The position numbers were made by a program, and so were the translations under genes. From positions 372,001 to 436,000 of the forward strand of contig NZ_VNIP01000003.1 in assembly GCF_008370325.1 (NCBI RefSeq): 64,000 nucleotides of DNA, read 5' to 3'. The stretch is from Martinezella tropici (GTDB taxonomy: Bacteria; Pseudomonadota; Alphaproteobacteria; Rhizobiales; Rhizobiaceae). The notes under the pieces were generated by a model. The model ran no database searches. It worked only from the letters and a program-made list of their open reading frames with translations, and had not been told where the DNA came from. Positions 8,755-17,777 of the stretch are shown one piece after another; position 1 is the first letter of the stretch; each line of letters opens with the position of its first letter.

Positions 8755-9582
8755 CTATGCAATGCCGACCTCATCCAGTTCTGCCGCCGCGATCTCCACC
8801 CTCTGGATGGCCGCCTCGACGTGCTGGTCGAGACCGTCCTCAATCAACCACGCAGCCGAGAGGCCTGCCCAGGCAACGATCCATTGCAACAGACGGAAGC
8901 GATCCAGCCCCGCCGCCTTCGAGACGACATTGACCTGACGCGCAAGGCGACCGTGGGATGTTGCGACGGCATGGTCAGGGTTGCAGAACAGATTGGCGTA
9001 GTCGAAGCCGCGCTCGCCCACCAGCCCCTTCGGATCGATCGCGAGCCAGCCTCGCTCGGCGAAATCCAAAATGTTGCCGTGATGAACATCGCCGTGCAGT
9101 GGCACGACATCCTGCGGTTCCGATAACAGCATGCGGGCTGTAGCGGCGGACCGCACGAAGGGCCCTCCCTCGCGCTGCGCCGCTGCCACGAGCGAGCGGA
9201 ATCGATCGGATAGAGGAATGAGTGGCGGCAAGGATATCCCGCGAGGAACGTGGAGCCCCGCGATCGTCTCGCAGATGATGCGGCTTGCTTCGTCGTCCCG
9301 GCCATTCCTTGCCATGTCTGCAAGAGAAAGAGGGCCGGTCGCTCGCTCGAGCAGGATGGCATCGTCCTTGTGCTCGAGGACACATGCAGCACCAACTCCA
9401 TTCCACCAGACCATGAGCTCGGCGCCCGATTTCTCTTCCGGCACGACGGCGATCTTGAGCATGGCTGGCTCGCCATCCCGGCGCACGGGAAAAAGCCGGC
9501 TGGAATGCGTGACGATCGGGATACCATCCGGGATCAGCCGCCAGAGGTCGAAATAAACTCCGGAAATGTCATTCTCGCTCAT
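8755..9582 (-). CDS. Aminoglycoside/hydroxyurea kinase-like protein, APH(6) type
   Basis: This 275-residue kinase resembles the streptomycin 6-phosphotransferase and hydroxyurea resistance kinase family. The catalytic loop is HGDVHHGNIL (Asp165 the probable base), followed by AIDPKGLVGERGFDYANLF with Asp183 as metal ligand, a pattern characteristic of APH(6). The length matches the family. It is monocistronic, convergent with rhaK, with 57 bp between them. Chromosomal members in soil bacteria are often of untested specificity, so resistance to streptomycin is inferred from family only. It may be intrinsic, because nothing mobile is next to it. Confidence 0.82.
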   Translation of the reverse strand: MSENDISGVYFDLWRLIPDGIPIVTHSSRLFPVRRDGEPAMLKIAVVPEEKSGAELMVWWNGVGAACVLEHKDDAILLERATGPLSLADMARNGRDDEASRIICETIAGLHVPRGISLPPLIPLSDRFRSLVAAAQREGGPFVRSAATARMLLSEPQDVVPLHGDVHHGNILDFAERGWLAIDPKGLVGERGFDYANLFCNPDHAVATSHGRLARQVNVVSKAAGLDRFRLLQWIVAWAGLSAAWLIEDGLDQHVEAAIQRVEIAAAELDEVGIA

Positions 9583-9988
9583 GCGGCATCCAGTTCCTCA
9601 AGCACGCCCCAGATGACGACAAGCGGCATCGCTACCGCGGCCGATGAGATATTGGAGGCAACGATTTCCATTTTGGATCCACCCATCATACAGCCATATC
9701 ACTTGGGCTCTGGCCGCGAAGATACAACAACCATCCCTCGTCGAAACGAAGCGAAAAATCGTCAAAATTGTCTTCGCGACGGTTATTTTCTTGCGGAATC
9801 GTCACAATATTCCTACAGAAAATATCCTCATGGGCGCTTTCGAGATCAAAAATGTCCGAAAGCGATCATCGGCTTAGATATCGGTTCTGTCTTCTTGAAA
9901 AGAACGCCACACGGCAGTTTGCGCGTCGAGACAGGCGATTGCGGGCGGGTTCAAAGGGCGCTGCCGCGCCCATCCAAGGAGAGCTAAA
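9583..9988. other. 406-bp intergenic region upstream of the LivK-like gene
   Basis: No convincing gene is seen. The part between 9760 and 9840 is more AT-rich and probably contains the promoter of the binding-protein gene at 9989, but I cannot place -35 and -10 boxes with confidence. Confidence 0.5.
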
Positions 9989-11095
9989 ATGAATCTGAAG
10001 ACATTGACGGCCGCGACCTTCGTCGCTTCGCTGGCCTTTGCACCTCTCGCGCATGCGGACATCACTGTCGGCCTTATCGCACCGCTGACCGGACCGGTCG
10101 CGGCTTACGGCGAACAGGTCAAGAATGGCGCGCAGACCGCTATCGAAGAAATCAACAAGAGCGGCGGCGTTCTCGGCCAGAAGCTCGTTCTGAAGCTCGG
10201 CGACGACGCCGGTGATCCGAAGCAGGGCGTATCCGTCGCCAACGGCTTCGTCGGCGAGAGCATCCGCTTCGTCGTCGGCCCGGTCACCTCCGGCGTTGCC
10301 ATTCCGGTTTCCGACGCGCTTGCCGAAAACGGCATCCTGATGGTTACGCCGACCGCGACGGCTCCGGGCCTGACCAATCGCGGCCTGACGAACATCCTGC
10401 GCACCTGCGGCCGTGATGACCAGCAGGCGACGGTTGCCGGCGAATATGTGGTGAAGAACTTCAAGGACAAGAAGATCGCCATCCTCAACGACAAGGGCGC
10501 TTACGGAAAGGGTCTGGCGGACGCCTTCAAGGCGACCCTCAATAAGGGCGGGGTCACGGAAGTCGTCAACGACTCGCTGACCCCGGGCGAAAAGGACTAT
10601 AGCGCCCTGACGACGAAGCTGAAGCAGGCTGGCGTCGAGGTGATCTACTTCGGCGGCTACCATCCGGAAGCCGGTCTGCTTGCCCGCCAGCTGCACGACA
10701 TCTCCGTCAAGGCACAGATCATCGGCGGTGACGGCCTGTCCAACACCGAATATTGGGCGATCGCCAACGAATCCGCTGCCGGCACGCTCTTCACCAACGC
10801 GGCCGACGCCCTGAAGAATCCGGATTCGCAGAGCGCCGTTGCAGCCCTGAAGGCGCGCAACATCCCGGCCGAAGCCTTCACGCTGAATGCTTATGCCGCC
10901 GTGCAGGTGCTGAAGGCCGGTATCGAAAAGGCTGGCAAGGCAGATGATGCCGAAGCCGTCGGCACTGCCTTGAAGAAGGGCGAGCCGATCGACACCGCCA
11001 TCGGCAAGGTCACCTATGGCGAAACGGGCGACCTGACCTCGCAGAGCTTCTCGCTCTACAAGTGGGAAGGCGGCAAGATCGTTTCGGCCGAATAA
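9989..11095 (+). CDS. LivK/BraC-type branched-chain amino acid binding protein (orphan)
   Basis: This 368-residue periplasmic binding protein of the Leu/Ile/Val family has a Sec signal peptide in residues 1-23 (cut after LAHA), then [26 protein letters not shown], the characteristic N-terminal strand and helix. AAGGAGAG precedes the ATG at good spacing. It would bind branched-chain or related amino acids in the periplasm. No liv permease or ATPase genes are adjacent, and a strong terminator follows, so it is a single-gene transcript that must serve a transporter encoded elsewhere. It is strong evidence for the family and weak evidence for the ligand. Confidence 0.9.
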   Translation: MNLKTLTAATFVASLAFAPLAHADITVGLIAPLTGPVAAYGEQVKNGAQTAIEEINKSGGVLGQKLVLKLGDDAGDPKQGVSVANGFVGESIRFVVGPVTSGVAIPVSDALAENGILMVTPTATAPGLTNRGLTNILRTCGRDDQQATVAGEYVVKNFKDKKIAILNDKGAYGKGLADAFKATLNKGGVTEVVNDSLTPGEKDYSALTTKLKQAGVEVIYFGGYHPEAGLLARQLHDISVKAQIIGGDGLSNTEYWAIANESAAGTLFTNAADALKNPDSQSAVAALKARNIPAEAFTLNAYAAVQVLKAGIEKAGKADDAEAVGTALKKGEPIDTAIGKVTYGETGDLTSQSFSLYKWEGGKIVSAE

Positions 11096-11123
11096 GCCGT
11101 CACGTCATCGCTTCGAAATAGAG

Positions 11124-11150
11124 CCGGGCCACTTGCTGGCCCGGTTTTTT
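11124..11150 (+). terminator. Rho-independent terminator of the LivK-like gene
   Basis: The stem CCGGGCCA/TGGCCCGG with a 5-base loop CTTGC is followed by six T residues, 28 bp after the stop codon. It is a textbook intrinsic terminator between convergent genes. Confidence 0.92.
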
Positions 11151-11175
11151 GTTGTCGATCCTAGGGTACTGCCAC

Positions 11176-12000
11176 TCAACAAACGGTACGGAAGCGCTCG
11201 ATGCAGGTGGAGAGAACCTCCTCACCCGGCCGTTTCCACCAATTGCTCTCAGAGAAGATCTCGACCTCCTGCAGGCCGAAAAAGCCGGCTTTCTCAATCT
11301 CGGCGCGGATGCGCTTGAGGTCGATGACGCCGTCGCCCATCATGCCGCGATCAAGCAGCAGGTCCGTGGTCGGCACGAGCCAGTCGCAGATGTGATGGGC
11401 CAGGATGTGGCCGCCGGCGCCGGCGCGCGCGATCTGCTCATAGAGCTTCGGATCCCACCAGACATGATAGACATCGATGGCGACACCAATGCCATCGCCC
11501 AGGAGATCGCAAATATCGAGCGCCTGCTCCAGCGTGTTCACGCATGCGCGGTCGCCGGCATACATGGGATGCAGAGGCTCGATCGCCAAGGGTATTCCGG
11601 CGCTGCGGGCATGCGGCAGGATCGCGGCAATGCCGTCCGCCACCATTTCGCGGGCATGGGCGATATCCTTCGATCCCTGCGGCAATCCACCGACGACGAG
11701 AACGAGGCAATCGGCATTCAGCGCCGCCGCTTCGTCGATCGCCCGCCTGTTATCGTCGATCGCCGCTGCCCTGCCCTCGGCGCTTGCGGCAGGAAACATG
11801 CCGCCGCGGCAAAGGCCGGTCACCTTCAGCCTATTGTCGGTAACGATGCGAGCAGCTTCGGAAAGCCCGATCTTGTGTACCTGATCGCGCCATGGCGCGA
11901 TGGCGACGATATCCTGCTTCAAGCAGGCCTCCACCGCCTGGCGCATGTCATATTGCTGGCGCACCGTTGCCAGATTGATGGACAGACCGTCTATGGCCAT
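11176..12000 (-). CDS. Sugar phosphate isomerase/epimerase (AP endonuclease 2-type TIM barrel)
   Basis: This 274-residue xylose-isomerase-like TIM barrel has metal-ligand motifs visible as AIEPLHPMYAGDRACV (Glu), VAIDVYHVWWDP (Asp, His), HILAHHICDWLVP (His) and LQEVEIFSE (Glu), an arrangement typical of the sugar-epimerase branch rather than DNA repair nucleases. It is the last gene of a three-gene operon, 27 bp after the DUF993 gene. With a Gfo/Idh/MocA oxidoreductase and a DUF993 aldolase-like protein upstream it probably handles a keto-sugar or inositol-like intermediate; the exact substrate cannot be read from the sequence. Confidence 0.8.
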   Translation of the reverse strand: MAIDGLSINLATVRQQYDMRQAVEACLKQDIVAIAPWRDQVHKIGLSEAARIVTDNRLKVTGLCRGGMFPAASAEGRAAAIDDNRRAIDEAAALNADCLVLVVGGLPQGSKDIAHAREMVADGIAAILPHARSAGIPLAIEPLHPMYAGDRACVNTLEQALDICDLLGDGIGVAIDVYHVWWDPKLYEQIARAGAGGHILAHHICDWLVPTTDLLLDRGMMGDGVIDLKRIRAEIEKAGFFGLQEVEIFSESNWWKRPGEEVLSTCIERFRTVC

Positions 12001-12027
12001 CGTGATAATCCTCCCCGATCTTGTCCG

Positions 12028-13203
12028 TTAGTCGATGCCGACGGTGGCAAGGATCGCCTTCATGCGATAGACGGCCAGGTCGGGATCACGCAGCACGCGG
12101 GCGGCATCCGCCAAACGGAACAGTTCCGACAGATGCTGGATGGAGCGGGCGCTCTGCTGACCGCCGAGCATCTGGAAATGATCCTGGAAACCGTTGAGAT
12201 AGGCGAGGAAGACGACGCCGGTCTTATAGAAGCGCGTCGGCGCCTTGAAGATATGGCGCGATAGCGGGACGGTCGGCGCCAGGATGGCATGGAAGGCGTC
12301 GAGATCGTTCTGGGCAAGCTTTGCAAGGGCTGCGCTCGCGGCGGGCGCAACCGCATCGAAGATACCGAGCAATGCATGCGAATAGCCCTGTTCGTCACCG
12401 GCGATCAGTTCGGCATAGTTGAAATCGTCGCCGGTATACATCTTGACCGACGGATCCAGCCGCCGGCGCATAACGATTTCCTTTTCCGCCGAAAGCAGCG
12501 AAATCTTCACGCCATCGACCTTGGCCGCATTCTGGTTGATGATCGCGATCGCCGTCTCCATGGCACGCATATCGTCGGGCAATCCCCAATAGCCCGCAAG
12601 CGCCGGATCGAACATCGAGCCGAGCCAATGGATGATGACAGGCTCTTTGACCTGCCCGAGAATGCGATCATAAACGCGGACATAATCGTCCGGGCTCCTG
12701 GCCACCGCGGCAAGTGCCCGGCTTGCCATCAGGATGATGCGGCCGCCCTGCCCTTCCACGTAGGCGATCTGTTCCTCGTAGGCGCGGATCACATCGTCGA
12801 TCGTGACATTGGGACCGGGCTGCAGGTGATCGGTGCCGGCGCCATAGGCGATCACGGCATCCGACCGCCCGCGAGCGGCCGACTGCGCATGCGAAATCAG
12901 TTCTTTCGCGCCGGCCCAGTCGAGACCCATGCCGCGCTGCGCGGTATCCATCGCTTCCGCCACACCGAGGCCGAGACCCCAGAGATATTCGCGGAAGGCG
13001 ATAGTGCGCTCCCAATCGATGTTGCGGTCTAGCCAGGGATCGTTGTCGGCAAGCGCGTCGACCACGACATGCGCGGCGGCATAGGCGACGCGATTGAAAT
13101 GATGACCGCCCGCAGGCTTCACAGGTGCAATCAGGGGCTCGTTGGCGGGAGTAAAGGCGGCGATGGTGCCGTCCGCCATCGGCAAGCGAAGGCTTTTCGT
13201 CAT
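12028..13203 (-). CDS. DUF993 protein, dihydrodipicolinate-synthase-like TIM barrel
   Basis: This 391-residue protein matches the pattern of the DUF993 family, which is usually annotated as dihydrodipicolinate synthase-like. Supporting segments are AYGAGTDHLQPG near residue 120, VIIHWLGSMFDPALAGYWG near 190, and VDGVKISLL, whose lysine is placed where class I aldolases of this fold form a Schiff base. No biochemical function is established for the family as far as I know. It lies between the dehydrogenase (12 bp upstream) and the isomerase, so an aldolase or lyase step on the product of those enzymes is a reasonable inference. Confidence 0.8.
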   Translation of the reverse strand: MTKSLRLPMADGTIAAFTPANEPLIAPVKPAGGHHFNRVAYAAAHVVVDALADNDPWLDRNIDWERTIAFREYLWGLGLGVAEAMDTAQRGMGLDWAGAKELISHAQSAARGRSDAVIAYGAGTDHLQPGPNVTIDDVIRAYEEQIAYVEGQGGRIILMASRALAAVARSPDDYVRVYDRILGQVKEPVIIHWLGSMFDPALAGYWGLPDDMRAMETAIAIINQNAAKVDGVKISLLSAEKEIVMRRRLDPSVKMYTGDDFNYAELIAGDEQGYSHALLGIFDAVAPAASAALAKLAQNDLDAFHAILAPTVPLSRHIFKAPTRFYKTGVVFLAYLNGFQDHFQMLGGQQSARSIQHLSELFRLADAARVLRDPDLAVYRMKAILATVGID

Positions 13204-13215
13204 CAGACCAGCCTC

Positions 13216-14373
13216 CTAGCGGGCCGAAAGCGAGGGCACGTCGACCCAGCGACGCTCCGCCCAGCTCTTTTGCGCAAGCTCCGCCAGCTGCACGCCCTTA
13301 GCGCCCTCGCGAAGCGTGAACTTCCACGGCGCGTCCTCGGCCACATGGCACAGGAACTGCTCCCATTGCGCCTTGAAGCCATTGTCGAAGGCCTGCGTGT
13401 CGGGCACCTCTTCCCAGGTATCGAAGAAATTGATCGGCTGCGGCTGATCCGGGTTCCAGACCGGCTTCGGCGTGTTGACGCGATGCTGCGTCCAGCAGCG
13501 CATCAGGCCGCAGACGGCCGAACCATGCGTGCCGTCGACCTGGAAGGTGACGAGATCGTCACGACGGACGCGCACCGCCCAGGAGGAGTTGATATGGGCG
13601 ATGACGCCACCTTCGAGCTCGAACGTGGCATAGGCCGCATCGTCGGCATCGGCGGCATAGGTATTGCCGTTCTCGTCGACGCGGCTCGGAATATGCGTCG
13701 CGCCGAGGCAGCTGACCGACTTGACCTCGCCGAACAGATTGTCGAGCACATAGCGCCAATGCGGCAGCATGTCGAGGATCATGCCGCCGCCATCCTTTTT
13801 GCGGTAATTCCAGGAGGGGCGCTGTGCCTTCACGCCCCAGTCACCTTCGAAGACCCAATAGCCAAATTCGCCGCGCACCGAGAGGATCTTGCCGAAGAAG
13901 CCGCTGTCGCGCAGCATGGCGATCTTCCGCAGCCCCGGCAGGAACAGCTTGTCCTGGACGACGCCGTTCTTGACGCCGCGCCGCTCTGCCGAAGCAGCAA
14001 CCGACAGCGCCTCCTCCAGCGTCTCCGAGATCGGCTTTTCGCAATAGACGTGCTTGCCGGCGGCAATCGCCTTCTCGAGAAGCTCGACGCGCATCTGCGT
14101 CGAGCCGGCATCGAAGAAGATCGTATTGCTGGGATCGGCGAGAGCGGCATCGAGATCGGTCGTCGTCTTCGACAGACCATGCTTGCGGGCGATGGCCTCG
14201 ATTTTTTCTGCATTGCGGCCGACGAGCACCGGTTCGGGCATCAGCCTGTCGCCATTCGACAACTGAACACCGCCCTGTTCGCGAATTGCCAGGATGGAGC
14301 GCACGAGATGCTGATTATAGCCCATGCGGCCGGTAATGCCGTGCATGATGATGCCGATCGGCTTCGTTGCCAT
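13216..14373 (-). CDS. Gfo/Idh/MocA family oxidoreductase
   Basis: This 385-residue NAD(P)-dependent sugar or inositol dehydrogenase has an N-terminal Rossmann fold (IGIIMHGITGRMGYN, a variant of GxGxxG) and the family signature CEKPIS, whose lysine is the catalytic residue, around residue 117. The C-terminal domain includes GGMILDMLPHWRYVLDNLFG, the substrate-side helix with the usual Asp/His pair. It is the first gene of the operon that runs leftward through DUF993 and the isomerase. A 14-bp palindrome lies 20 bp upstream of its start, matching the one before the neighbouring TetR gene, so TetR control is likely. Confidence 0.87.
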   Translation of the reverse strand: MATKPIGIIMHGITGRMGYNQHLVRSILAIREQGGVQLSNGDRLMPEPVLVGRNAEKIEAIARKHGLSKTTTDLDAALADPSNTIFFDAGSTQMRVELLEKAIAAGKHVYCEKPISETLEEALSVAASAERRGVKNGVVQDKLFLPGLRKIAMLRDSGFFGKILSVRGEFGYWVFEGDWGVKAQRPSWNYRKKDGGGMILDMLPHWRYVLDNLFGEVKSVSCLGATHIPSRVDENGNTYAADADDAAYATFELEGGVIAHINSSWAVRVRRDDLVTFQVDGTHGSAVCGLMRCWTQHRVNTPKPVWNPDQPQPINFFDTWEEVPDTQAFDNGFKAQWEQFLCHVAEDAPWKFTLREGAKGVQLAELAQKSWAERRWVDVPSLSAR

Positions 14374-14392
14374 GAGTTCTTCCTCCCGTAAA

Positions 14393-14406
14393 TAACTATA
14401 TAGTTA
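14393..14406. promoter_or_regulatory. TetR operator candidate upstream of the dehydrogenase operon
   Basis: TAACTATATAGTTA is a perfect 14-bp palindrome located 20 bp before the start of the Gfo/Idh/MocA gene. It differs only at one symmetric base pair from the palindrome at 15428-15441 in front of the TetR gene. Confidence 0.7.
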
Positions 14407-14500
14407 CATAACTGGCATGAGGAAGCAATGCTGTCAACGACCATCCTCAATGGTCGCGGCAACAGGGATCTATGACTGTCCGCTTGTCGAGATGGAGTGC

Positions 14501-14552
14501 CTAGAGCACGAAGCCGAAACGCGTACGCGGTTTTCGGATGACATCATGCGCT
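14501..14552. repeat. Rhizobiaceae-type intergenic palindromic repeat
   Basis: An inner hairpin CCGAAACGCG/CGCGGTTTTCGG (14514-14537) is enclosed by outer arms AGAGCACGA and TCATGCGCT that pair with two mismatches. The layout and wording resemble the abundant palindromic intergenic elements of Rhizobium and Sinorhizobium genomes. It lies between the dehydrogenase operon promoter and the end of the TetR gene. Confidence 0.55.
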
Positions 14553-14613
14553 ACCTATTTGATTCCAGCACAGATTCAGTTTTCAGGCCGGTTCGATCTG
14601 AAATCATCCGGCG

Positions 14614-15321
14614 CTAGGGACGCAGATAGGCGAAAATGACGTCGACGATATGCTCGCCCCACCCCTCGATTTCGGCCTTTTCGGAAAGGTTGCGGCGGAA
14701 GATCGTCGAGAGCGTCCAGCGGTTCGTCAGGAAGAACGAGCCGAGTGCCGCAATGCTCATATAGATTTTCACCGGATCGCAATCGGCACGGAAGACACCG
14801 GCTGCAGAACCTCGGTCGAGCAAGCCGGAGATTTCGGCAACGAGCGGCGAATGCAGCTCGAAAATACGCGCCGAGCGCTTCAGGAAGCGCGCCTTGTGCA
14901 TGTTTTCCGTGCTGAGAATTCCGAGGAATTCGGGATGATCCAGGAAATACTGCCAGGTGAAGACGACGAGGTCCCGCATGCCGTCCTCGGGCGAACGGTG
15001 CGTGAGATCGAGCCGCGCCTCCGCCGAGCGGATGGCGATATAGCTACCCTCCAGAACGGCGACATAGAGCGCATCCTTGCCGCCGAAATAGTGGTAGAGC
15101 ATCCGCTTGTTGATCTTGGCGCGCTCGGCAATGGCATCGACGCGCGCGCCGCCATAGCCGCGCTCGGCGAATTCCTTGGTTGCGGCTGCGAGGATCGCCT
15201 TGCTGGTGCGTTCCGCATCCCTGAGGCGAGGCCGTTCCGGAGCAGCGCGCGCGATCGTTTTTTCTGCATTCGCAGGGTCTGCGCTTTTTATGCTGCGCTT
15301 CACAATTTTTGCTTCCGACAT
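14614..15321 (-). CDS. TetR-family transcriptional regulator
   Basis: The 235-residue form starts at 15321, where GGGAG lies 5 bases upstream; an ATG at 15339 with no ribosome site would add six residues. After a basic, lysine/arginine-rich N-terminal extension of about 35 residues comes the TetR helix-turn-helix: SKAILAAATKEFAERGYGGARVDAIAERAKINKRMLYHYFGGKDALYVAVLEG in three recognisable blocks. The C-terminal half resembles the TetR_C_33/RutR-like ligand domain. It is transcribed in the same direction as, and upstream of, the three-gene operon but has its own promoter. Palindromes at 14393-14406 and 15428-15441 suggest that it represses both itself and that operon. Confidence 0.88.
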   Translation of the reverse strand: MSEAKIVKRSIKSADPANAEKTIARAAPERPRLRDAERTSKAILAAATKEFAERGYGGARVDAIAERAKINKRMLYHYFGGKDALYVAVLEGSYIAIRSAEARLDLTHRSPEDGMRDLVVFTWQYFLDHPEFLGILSTENMHKARFLKRSARIFELHSPLVAEISGLLDRGSAAGVFRADCDPVKIYMSIAALGSFFLTNRWTLSTIFRRNLSEKAEIEGWGEHIVDVIFAYLRP

Positions 15322-15427
15322 CATGGCTCCCGGCGGCATTTCATAGGGCTTATGCGGTCTTTCCTCGCGCCGATAAGTAACCGATCATCGCATAAGTTGA
15401 CAGTCCCTGGCGAATCGAGGGTTATAG

Positions 15428-15441
15428 TAACCATATGGTTA
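15428..15441. promoter_or_regulatory. TetR operator candidate upstream of the tetR gene
   Basis: TAACCATATGGTTA is a perfect 14-bp palindrome about 107 bp upstream of the TetR start. It pairs with the site at 14393-14406 and supports autoregulation. Confidence 0.68.
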
Positions 15442-15589
15442 TATCGATTTAAATGGGAATATCGCGGCAAAAGCCTCCGAAAACGAGGGGGTCGCGCTCT
15501 CGCCGGAACTGGCCGGAGAAGCTGCAACGATCTTGCTTTCGGCCCCGGTCCGGCTCTAGAGAGCAATAGGCAACCGGCGGCGGACGAGC

Positions 15590-16801
15590 ATGACTGAAAA
15601 GCAAATCGCAATCATAGGCGGCGGACCTGCGGGGCTGATGGCGGCGGAAACCTTATCCCTGCTCGGTCATCACATCACCGTCTACGACAGCATGCCGACG
15701 GTCGCGCGCAAATTCCTGCTGGCGGGGAAGTCTGGTCTCAACATCACCCATTCGGAAGATTATGGCCTATTTGCCGATCGGTTCGGCGCAGCTTCGACCC
15801 GATTGCGCGCCGCACTCGACGGCTTCACACCCGACGATGTCAGGGCCTGGGCACAGGGCCTGGGAACCGAAACCTTTATTGGCTCATCCGGGCGCGTCTT
15901 CCCGAAAGTCATGAAGGCATCGCCGCTCCTGCGCGCTTGGCTGGCGCGGCTGGAGGCGCGAGGCGTCACCATCCTGACACGGCATCGTTGGTGCGGCTTC
16001 GACGATGGCTGCCTGCTGTTTGAAACGCCGCTGGGACGCGAGGCTGTTCGACATGACGCCGTTCTGCTCGCGCTCGGCGGTGCAAGCTATGCCCGGCTGG
16101 GTTCGGACGCGGCATGGGTCAGCTGGCTCCGCGACAAGGGGATCGATATCGCCGCCTTTCAGCCGGCCAATTGCGGTTTCGACGTAACCTGGAACGCGCC
16201 GTTCAGCGAACGCTTTGCCGGTGAACCCCTCAAGGCCGTCACGGCGACATCGGATGCCGGAACCGTCCCCGGCGAATTCGTCATTTCGAAAACCGGGATC
16301 GAGGGCAGCCTCGTCTATGCGCATGCCGCCTCGCTGCGGGATCGTTTGACGAAAAAGGGTGACGCCTCGCTTATAGTCGATCTTGCGCCGGGCCGAAACG
16401 AGGAGCGCCTGGCGCGTGATCTGGTACGGCAGGATCCCAAAGCCAGTTTCTCCAACCGGCTGCGCAAGGGTGCCGGCATCGAGGGCGTCAAGGCTGGCCT
16501 GCTGCGCGAGCTTGCCGATCCGGCAACGCTCTCTCATCCAGAAAGACTTGCACGCCTGATCAAGGCCCTGCCGATTCCACTGCTGAGACCAAGGCCGATC
16601 GCCGAGGCCATTTCATCGGCCGGTGGCGTCCGTTGGGGTGAGCTCGACGACGGATACATGCTGAAAAAGCTCCCCGGCATGTTCATTGCCGGCGAGATGA
16701 TCGATTGGGAAGCGCCGACGGGAGGCTATCTCCTCACGGCGTGCTTTGCCACCGGGCGTGCGGCAGCCAAGGGCATGGATGCCTGGCTTAAGGGCCGCTG
16801 A
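15590..16801 (+). CDS. HI0933/BaiN-like flavoprotein (TIGR03862 type)
   Basis: This 403-residue FAD protein has an N-terminal dinucleotide-binding motif IAIIGGGPAGLMAAETLSLLG, the conserved ARKFLLAGKSGLNITHSE segment that defines the HI0933 family, and a C-terminal GVRWGELDDGYMLKKLPGMFIAGEMIDWEAPTGGYLLT in which the flavin is closed over. The family is widespread and mostly uncharacterised; related BaiN proteins reduce conjugated steroid bonds, which need not apply here. The start is the ATG at 15590 without a strong ribosome site. It is a single gene, convergent with the epimerase downstream. Confidence 0.85.
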   Translation: MTEKQIAIIGGGPAGLMAAETLSLLGHHITVYDSMPTVARKFLLAGKSGLNITHSEDYGLFADRFGAASTRLRAALDGFTPDDVRAWAQGLGTETFIGSSGRVFPKVMKASPLLRAWLARLEARGVTILTRHRWCGFDDGCLLFETPLGREAVRHDAVLLALGGASYARLGSDAAWVSWLRDKGIDIAAFQPANCGFDVTWNAPFSERFAGEPLKAVTATSDAGTVPGEFVISKTGIEGSLVYAHAASLRDRLTKKGDASLIVDLAPGRNEERLARDLVRQDPKASFSNRLRKGAGIEGVKAGLLRELADPATLSHPERLARLIKALPIPLLRPRPIAEAISSAGGVRWGELDDGYMLKKLPGMFIAGEMIDWEAPTGGYLLTACFATGRAAAKGMDAWLKGR

Positions 16802-16823
16802 TCTAAGCTTGAACGCCTAACTT

Positions 16824-17777
16824 TCAGCCGATCCGGCCTTTCTCCATCAACCAGGCGACCGACTCCTGAACCGCCTGCAGCGACGTATAGCGAGGCCTGT
16901 AACCAAGCAGCCGCTCGGCCTTCGCAATCGAGCAATTCGGGCTGCGGGCAATATGCTCCCAAGTCGCCTGCGCATTCTCCGCCGCCTGCCCTTCCGCCCA
17001 TCTCTCATAGGGCAGAAACTCCAACTTCGGCTCATGTCCGAACCAGCGCGACATGGCCTCGGCGTAGCCTCTCAGCGTCAGCGCACCACCTGAAACCGCA
17101 TGAAAGGCCTCGCCGGTCGAAACGCGCCAATTGGCGATCGCGCCCATGAACATCTGCGCGACGTCATCCGCATGGACATGATGAACCGTCTCCAGGCCGA
17201 AATTCGGAAGTACCAGCGTTTCGCCGCGCGCCAATGTCGAGAATGCCGACAGATTGAAATGCCCGGCCGGATTGAGGGGTGCCCAGCCAGGACCGACAAT
17301 ATGGCCGGGATGGATCAGGGTTGCGGGAAATCCCCTGCGGCGCGCCTCCTCCAGCAAATATGCCTCGATGGTTGCCTTCTGGACGCCATAATCGCCGAAC
17401 GGCCTCTTCGGCGCCTCCTCCGGCGTCGGAACGATGGTCGAAAAGCCATGCGTCCAGATTGTGCCGGTATGCAGGAAATGGCCGACATGGCCGACAAGCG
17501 TCTCCGCCAGATGCCTCGCGCTATCGAGCGTGAAGCAGATCATGTCGATGACGATATCCGGCTTCAATGCGCGGACGGCCGGACCGAAACTGCCATCCTT
17601 CTCCATGGCGGCACGATCCATCACCAGCGTCTCGGCCTCGTTCCAGGCCTTGTTCGGCGAATAGGGCGTGGCCTGTCCGCGGCTGATCGCCACCACTTCA
17701 TGTCCTGCCTCGACCAGTCGCGGCACGAGATAGGTGCCGACATGGCCGGTGGCGCCGATAATCACCGTGCGCGTCAT
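16824..17777 (-). CDS. NAD-dependent epimerase/dehydratase family protein
   Basis: This 317-residue atypical short-chain dehydrogenase has an N-terminal glycine motif VIIGATGHVGTYL and a downstream YGVQK (Tyr/Lys pair of the YxxxK active site, about residue 138), with an upstream Thr/His-rich TGTIWTHG. The C-terminal half is variable, as in nucleotide-sugar epimerases and reductases. It is downstream of the beta-galactosidase gene on the same strand but separated by 180 bp that contain a strong hairpin, so it is probably a separate transcript. The substrate is unknown. Confidence 0.8.
   Translation of the reverse strand: MTRTVIIGATGHVGTYLVPRLVEAGHEVVAISRGQATPYSPNKAWNEAETLVMDRAAMEKDGSFGPAVRALKPDIVIDMICFTLDSARHLAETLVGHVGHFLHTGTIWTHGFSTIVPTPEEAPKRPFGDYGVQKATIEAYLLEEARRRGFPATLIHPGHIVGPGWAPLNPAGHFNLSAFSTLARGETLVLPNFGLETVHHVHADDVAQMFMGAIANWRVSTGEAFHAVSGGALTLRGYAEAMSRWFGHEPKLEFLPYERWAEGQAAENAQATWEHIARSPNCSIAKAERLLGYRPRYTSLQAVQESVAWLMEKGRIG

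Noticed and set aside
13069-14391. 440-codon frame on the plus strand over the Gfo/Idh/MocA gene
   Set aside because: It is antisense to a well-supported dehydrogenase and has repetitive Arg/His/Asp-rich composition with no motif.
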